Origin: Actinomycetes bacterium
GTDB taxonomy: Bacteria; Actinomycetota; Actinomycetes; Mycobacteriales; Mycobacteriaceae
DNA length: 32,495 nucleotides
Reading direction: 5' to 3'
Assembly (NCBI GenBank): GCA_021793835.1
Contig: JAJYRZ010000006.1
Location: forward strand, 1 to 32,495
Part shown: positions 31,388 to 32,495 of the stretch, piece after piece
Layout: every line of letters begins with the position of its first letter
How positions within the stretch are numbered: position 1 is the stretch's first letter
Position numbers and translations under genes: made by a program
Notes under the pieces: model-generated
The model's database searches: none
What the model saw: the letters and a program-made list of their open reading frames with translations, nothing else
What the model was told of the DNA's origin: nothing

Positions 31388-31527
31388 GAACCCGCGCCGG
31401 GGCGGGCTCCGGCCGGGTCGCAGGCGTGGCGGGGCCGTCCCCGCAGCAGGTCACCGCTCTGCGCTTTCGCCGCGTCCCGGTTTCGGGTAGGCCTGGGAGG
31501 CTGCCTATGACGACGAGGAGGAGATCT

Positions 31528-32457
31528 GTGGCGAAGACGATGAAACCGTGGTGGATGCTCGGATCGGTGGTGACCGCCGGCGTGTTGCTGGTCGGTTGCG
31601 GGTCCAGCGACGGGGGAGACTCCGGTGACGACGACACTGCCGCATCGGCCGAGGAACTGATGAACGGTCAGGATCCGGAGCCGGAGGGCGAGTTCGCCGA
31701 CATCATCGCCCAGGGCCTGGACGGCGACGAGGTCGTCGAGTGCGTGGGGGAGGACCCCGGCGCATCGACCATCGCGCACATCGACGGTGAGGACCGCATC
31801 CACTTCGAGACCACCATGGACGACCTGACCGCCTCGACCCTGATCGACGGCGACCAGGTGCACCAGTGGAGCGAGGGCGCCACCGAGGGTCTGACCGCCA
31901 AGGGTGAGCTCGCCGACCAGATCAGCCAGGGCATCGTCATGCAGCTCGGCCAGGCCGGTGCGGTGTTCGACGAGTGCAGCGTCTACGACGGCTCGGACGA
32001 GGTCTTCGACAAGCCCTCCTCGGTCGAGTTCAGCGAGGTGTCCAGCCAGGCCGAGACCCTCGCCTGGTTCGCCCAGCGCTACAAGGACGGCGACGGCGAG
32101 AAGATGCTGCAGGAACAGGCCATGGGCGTGCCGGCTCAGCGGGCGGATCTGCTGATGTCGATCGCCCCGCTGCTGTCGCTCGACGATGACGAGCTGGCCG
32201 AGTTCGCCGAGTTCGACGACGAGGAGATGGCGGAGTACCTGGCCACCCTCGGCGGCGACGACCCGGCCGAGCAGGAGGCCCTGGTCGACCAGGCTTTCGA
32301 CGCTCTGGAGCCGGAGCACCGCGCCGAGCTCGAGGAGTACCTGGCCAGCATGCAGGCCGGCGGCATGGGAGGCATGGAAGGGCTCGAGGGCCTGGAAGGG
32401 CTTGAAGGGCTGGAGGGCCTGGACGGTCAGGGCGGTGCACAGACGCCCGGGAACTGA
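31528..32457 (+). CDS. Lipoprotein, long form 3 (intermediate type)
   Basis: A 309-residue predicted lipoprotein, lipobox LLVGC (Cys24). GTG at 31528 follows GAGGAGGAG and matches the 29403 paralogue (TMKPWWM against DIKPWM); ATG at 31507, with its own GGGAGG, is an alternative adding 7 residues. N domain: IIAQGLDGDEVVEC, VHQWSEGATEG, AVFDEC, SVYDGSDEVF. C domain: TLAWFAQRYKDGDGEKML, an acidic helix DDDELAEFAEFDDEEMAEYL and VDQAFDALEPEHRAELEEYL, corresponding to the PEHR helix of the genes at 25248 and 26167. It ends in Gly/Met/Glu-rich repeats. It links the short and long forms into one family. Confidence 0.87.
   Translation: MAKTMKPWWMLGSVVTAGVLLVGCGSSDGGDSGDDDTAASAEELMNGQDPEPEGEFADIIAQGLDGDEVVECVGEDPGASTIAHIDGEDRIHFETTMDDLTASTLIDGDQVHQWSEGATEGLTAKGELADQISQGIVMQLGQAGAVFDECSVYDGSDEVFDKPSSVEFSEVSSQAETLAWFAQRYKDGDGEKMLQEQAMGVPAQRADLLMSIAPLLSLDDDELAEFAEFDDEEMAEYLATLGGDDPAEQEALVDQAFDALEPEHRAELEEYLASMQAGGMGGMEGLEGLEGLEGLEGLDGQGGAQTPGN
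32361..32424 (+). repeat. GLE tandem repeat at a lipoprotein C-terminus
   Basis: Short in-phase repeats encode GGMGGMEGLEGLEGLEG and onward to GLDG. The unit is 9 bases (GGGCTSGAR or a variant). Such runs expand and contract easily, so the tail length may vary between strains. Confidence 0.75.
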
Positions 32458-32495
32458 TCCGTCTGCGGTGACCGGCGGGGCGGGGGAGGTCAGAT

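Noticed and set aside
1-32495. CRISPR array, tRNA/rRNA genes, insertion sequences or integrase
   Set aside because: Nothing with regular spacer-repeat structure, tRNA cloverleaf ends, terminal inverted repeats or transposase motifs was found.

Overview
The window is uniformly high-GC DNA with codon use, short leaderless-type promoters (TANNNT hexamers such as TAGCGT a few bases before a start codon), lipoprotein density and steroid-degradation content typical of mycolic-acid actinobacteria (Mycobacteriales/Corynebacteriales; a Dietzia, Gordonia or Rhodococcus-like genus is my guess, not something the sequence proves). It looks chromosomal: core-metabolism genes are present, and one near-perfect ParB-binding parS site lies at 16685-16700. 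I saw no rRNA, tRNA, CRISPR array, transposase or integrase.

Layout. 1-1.7 kb: a leaderless, relatively AT-rich AbiE-type toxin-antitoxin pair on the minus strand; the toxin has lost its C-terminal part. 1.9-3.3 kb: the Mg2+ transporter gene mgtE (minus), with a strong hairpin behind it and an unusually long, structured leader that carries a small ORF with an excellent ribosome binding site. 4.0-6.0 kb: a large secreted protein of unknown function with an acidic, Ser-rich tail, ended by a 17-bp perfect hairpin. 6.2-8.1 kb: two tandem universal stress proteins, sharing an almost identical 88-bp segment, closed by a bidirectional hairpin. 8.2-18.5 kb (all minus): an FMN-riboswitch-controlled ribBA with a damaged GTP cyclohydrolase II half, nagB, an MHS-family MFS transporter, a CocE/NonD hydrolase, an ATP-grasp enzyme, a small membrane protein, a GNAT acetyltransferase and a membrane-anchored alpha/beta hydrolase. 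18.6-21.1 kb: an IclR regulator divergent from kshA (3-ketosteroid 9-alpha-hydroxylase oxygenase), then a small Cys-containing protein. 21.2-25.2 kb (plus): an HSL-type esterase, a PadR regulator, a second IclR regulator, and a PaaI-type thioesterase translationally coupled to an LpqN-like protein without a signal peptide.

25.2-32.5 kb is the most unusual part. It holds six lipoprotein genes that I read as one paralogous family: two long forms (25248, 26167), three short forms with only the N-terminal domain (29403, 30116, 30842) and one long form (31528) that has N-domain features of the short forms and the C-terminal helical domain of the long ones. They share a lipobox Cys at residue 20-24, two further conserved Cys, a conserved Trp and the DEC/YTG and PEHR signatures. 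A type II NADH dehydrogenase and a CitE-like lyase sit between the two lipoprotein groups.

Connections. A 17-bp motif (ACATCACAYGATGGTGT) occurs in the iclR-kshA intergenic region and again upstream of the three short lipoprotein genes, suggesting shared regulation. The first two lipoprotein genes carry a shared 41-bp upstream block, so they were duplicated with their promoter. Start codons were chosen by ribosome binding site, leaderless promoter spacing and family alignment; several differ from the longest open frame.
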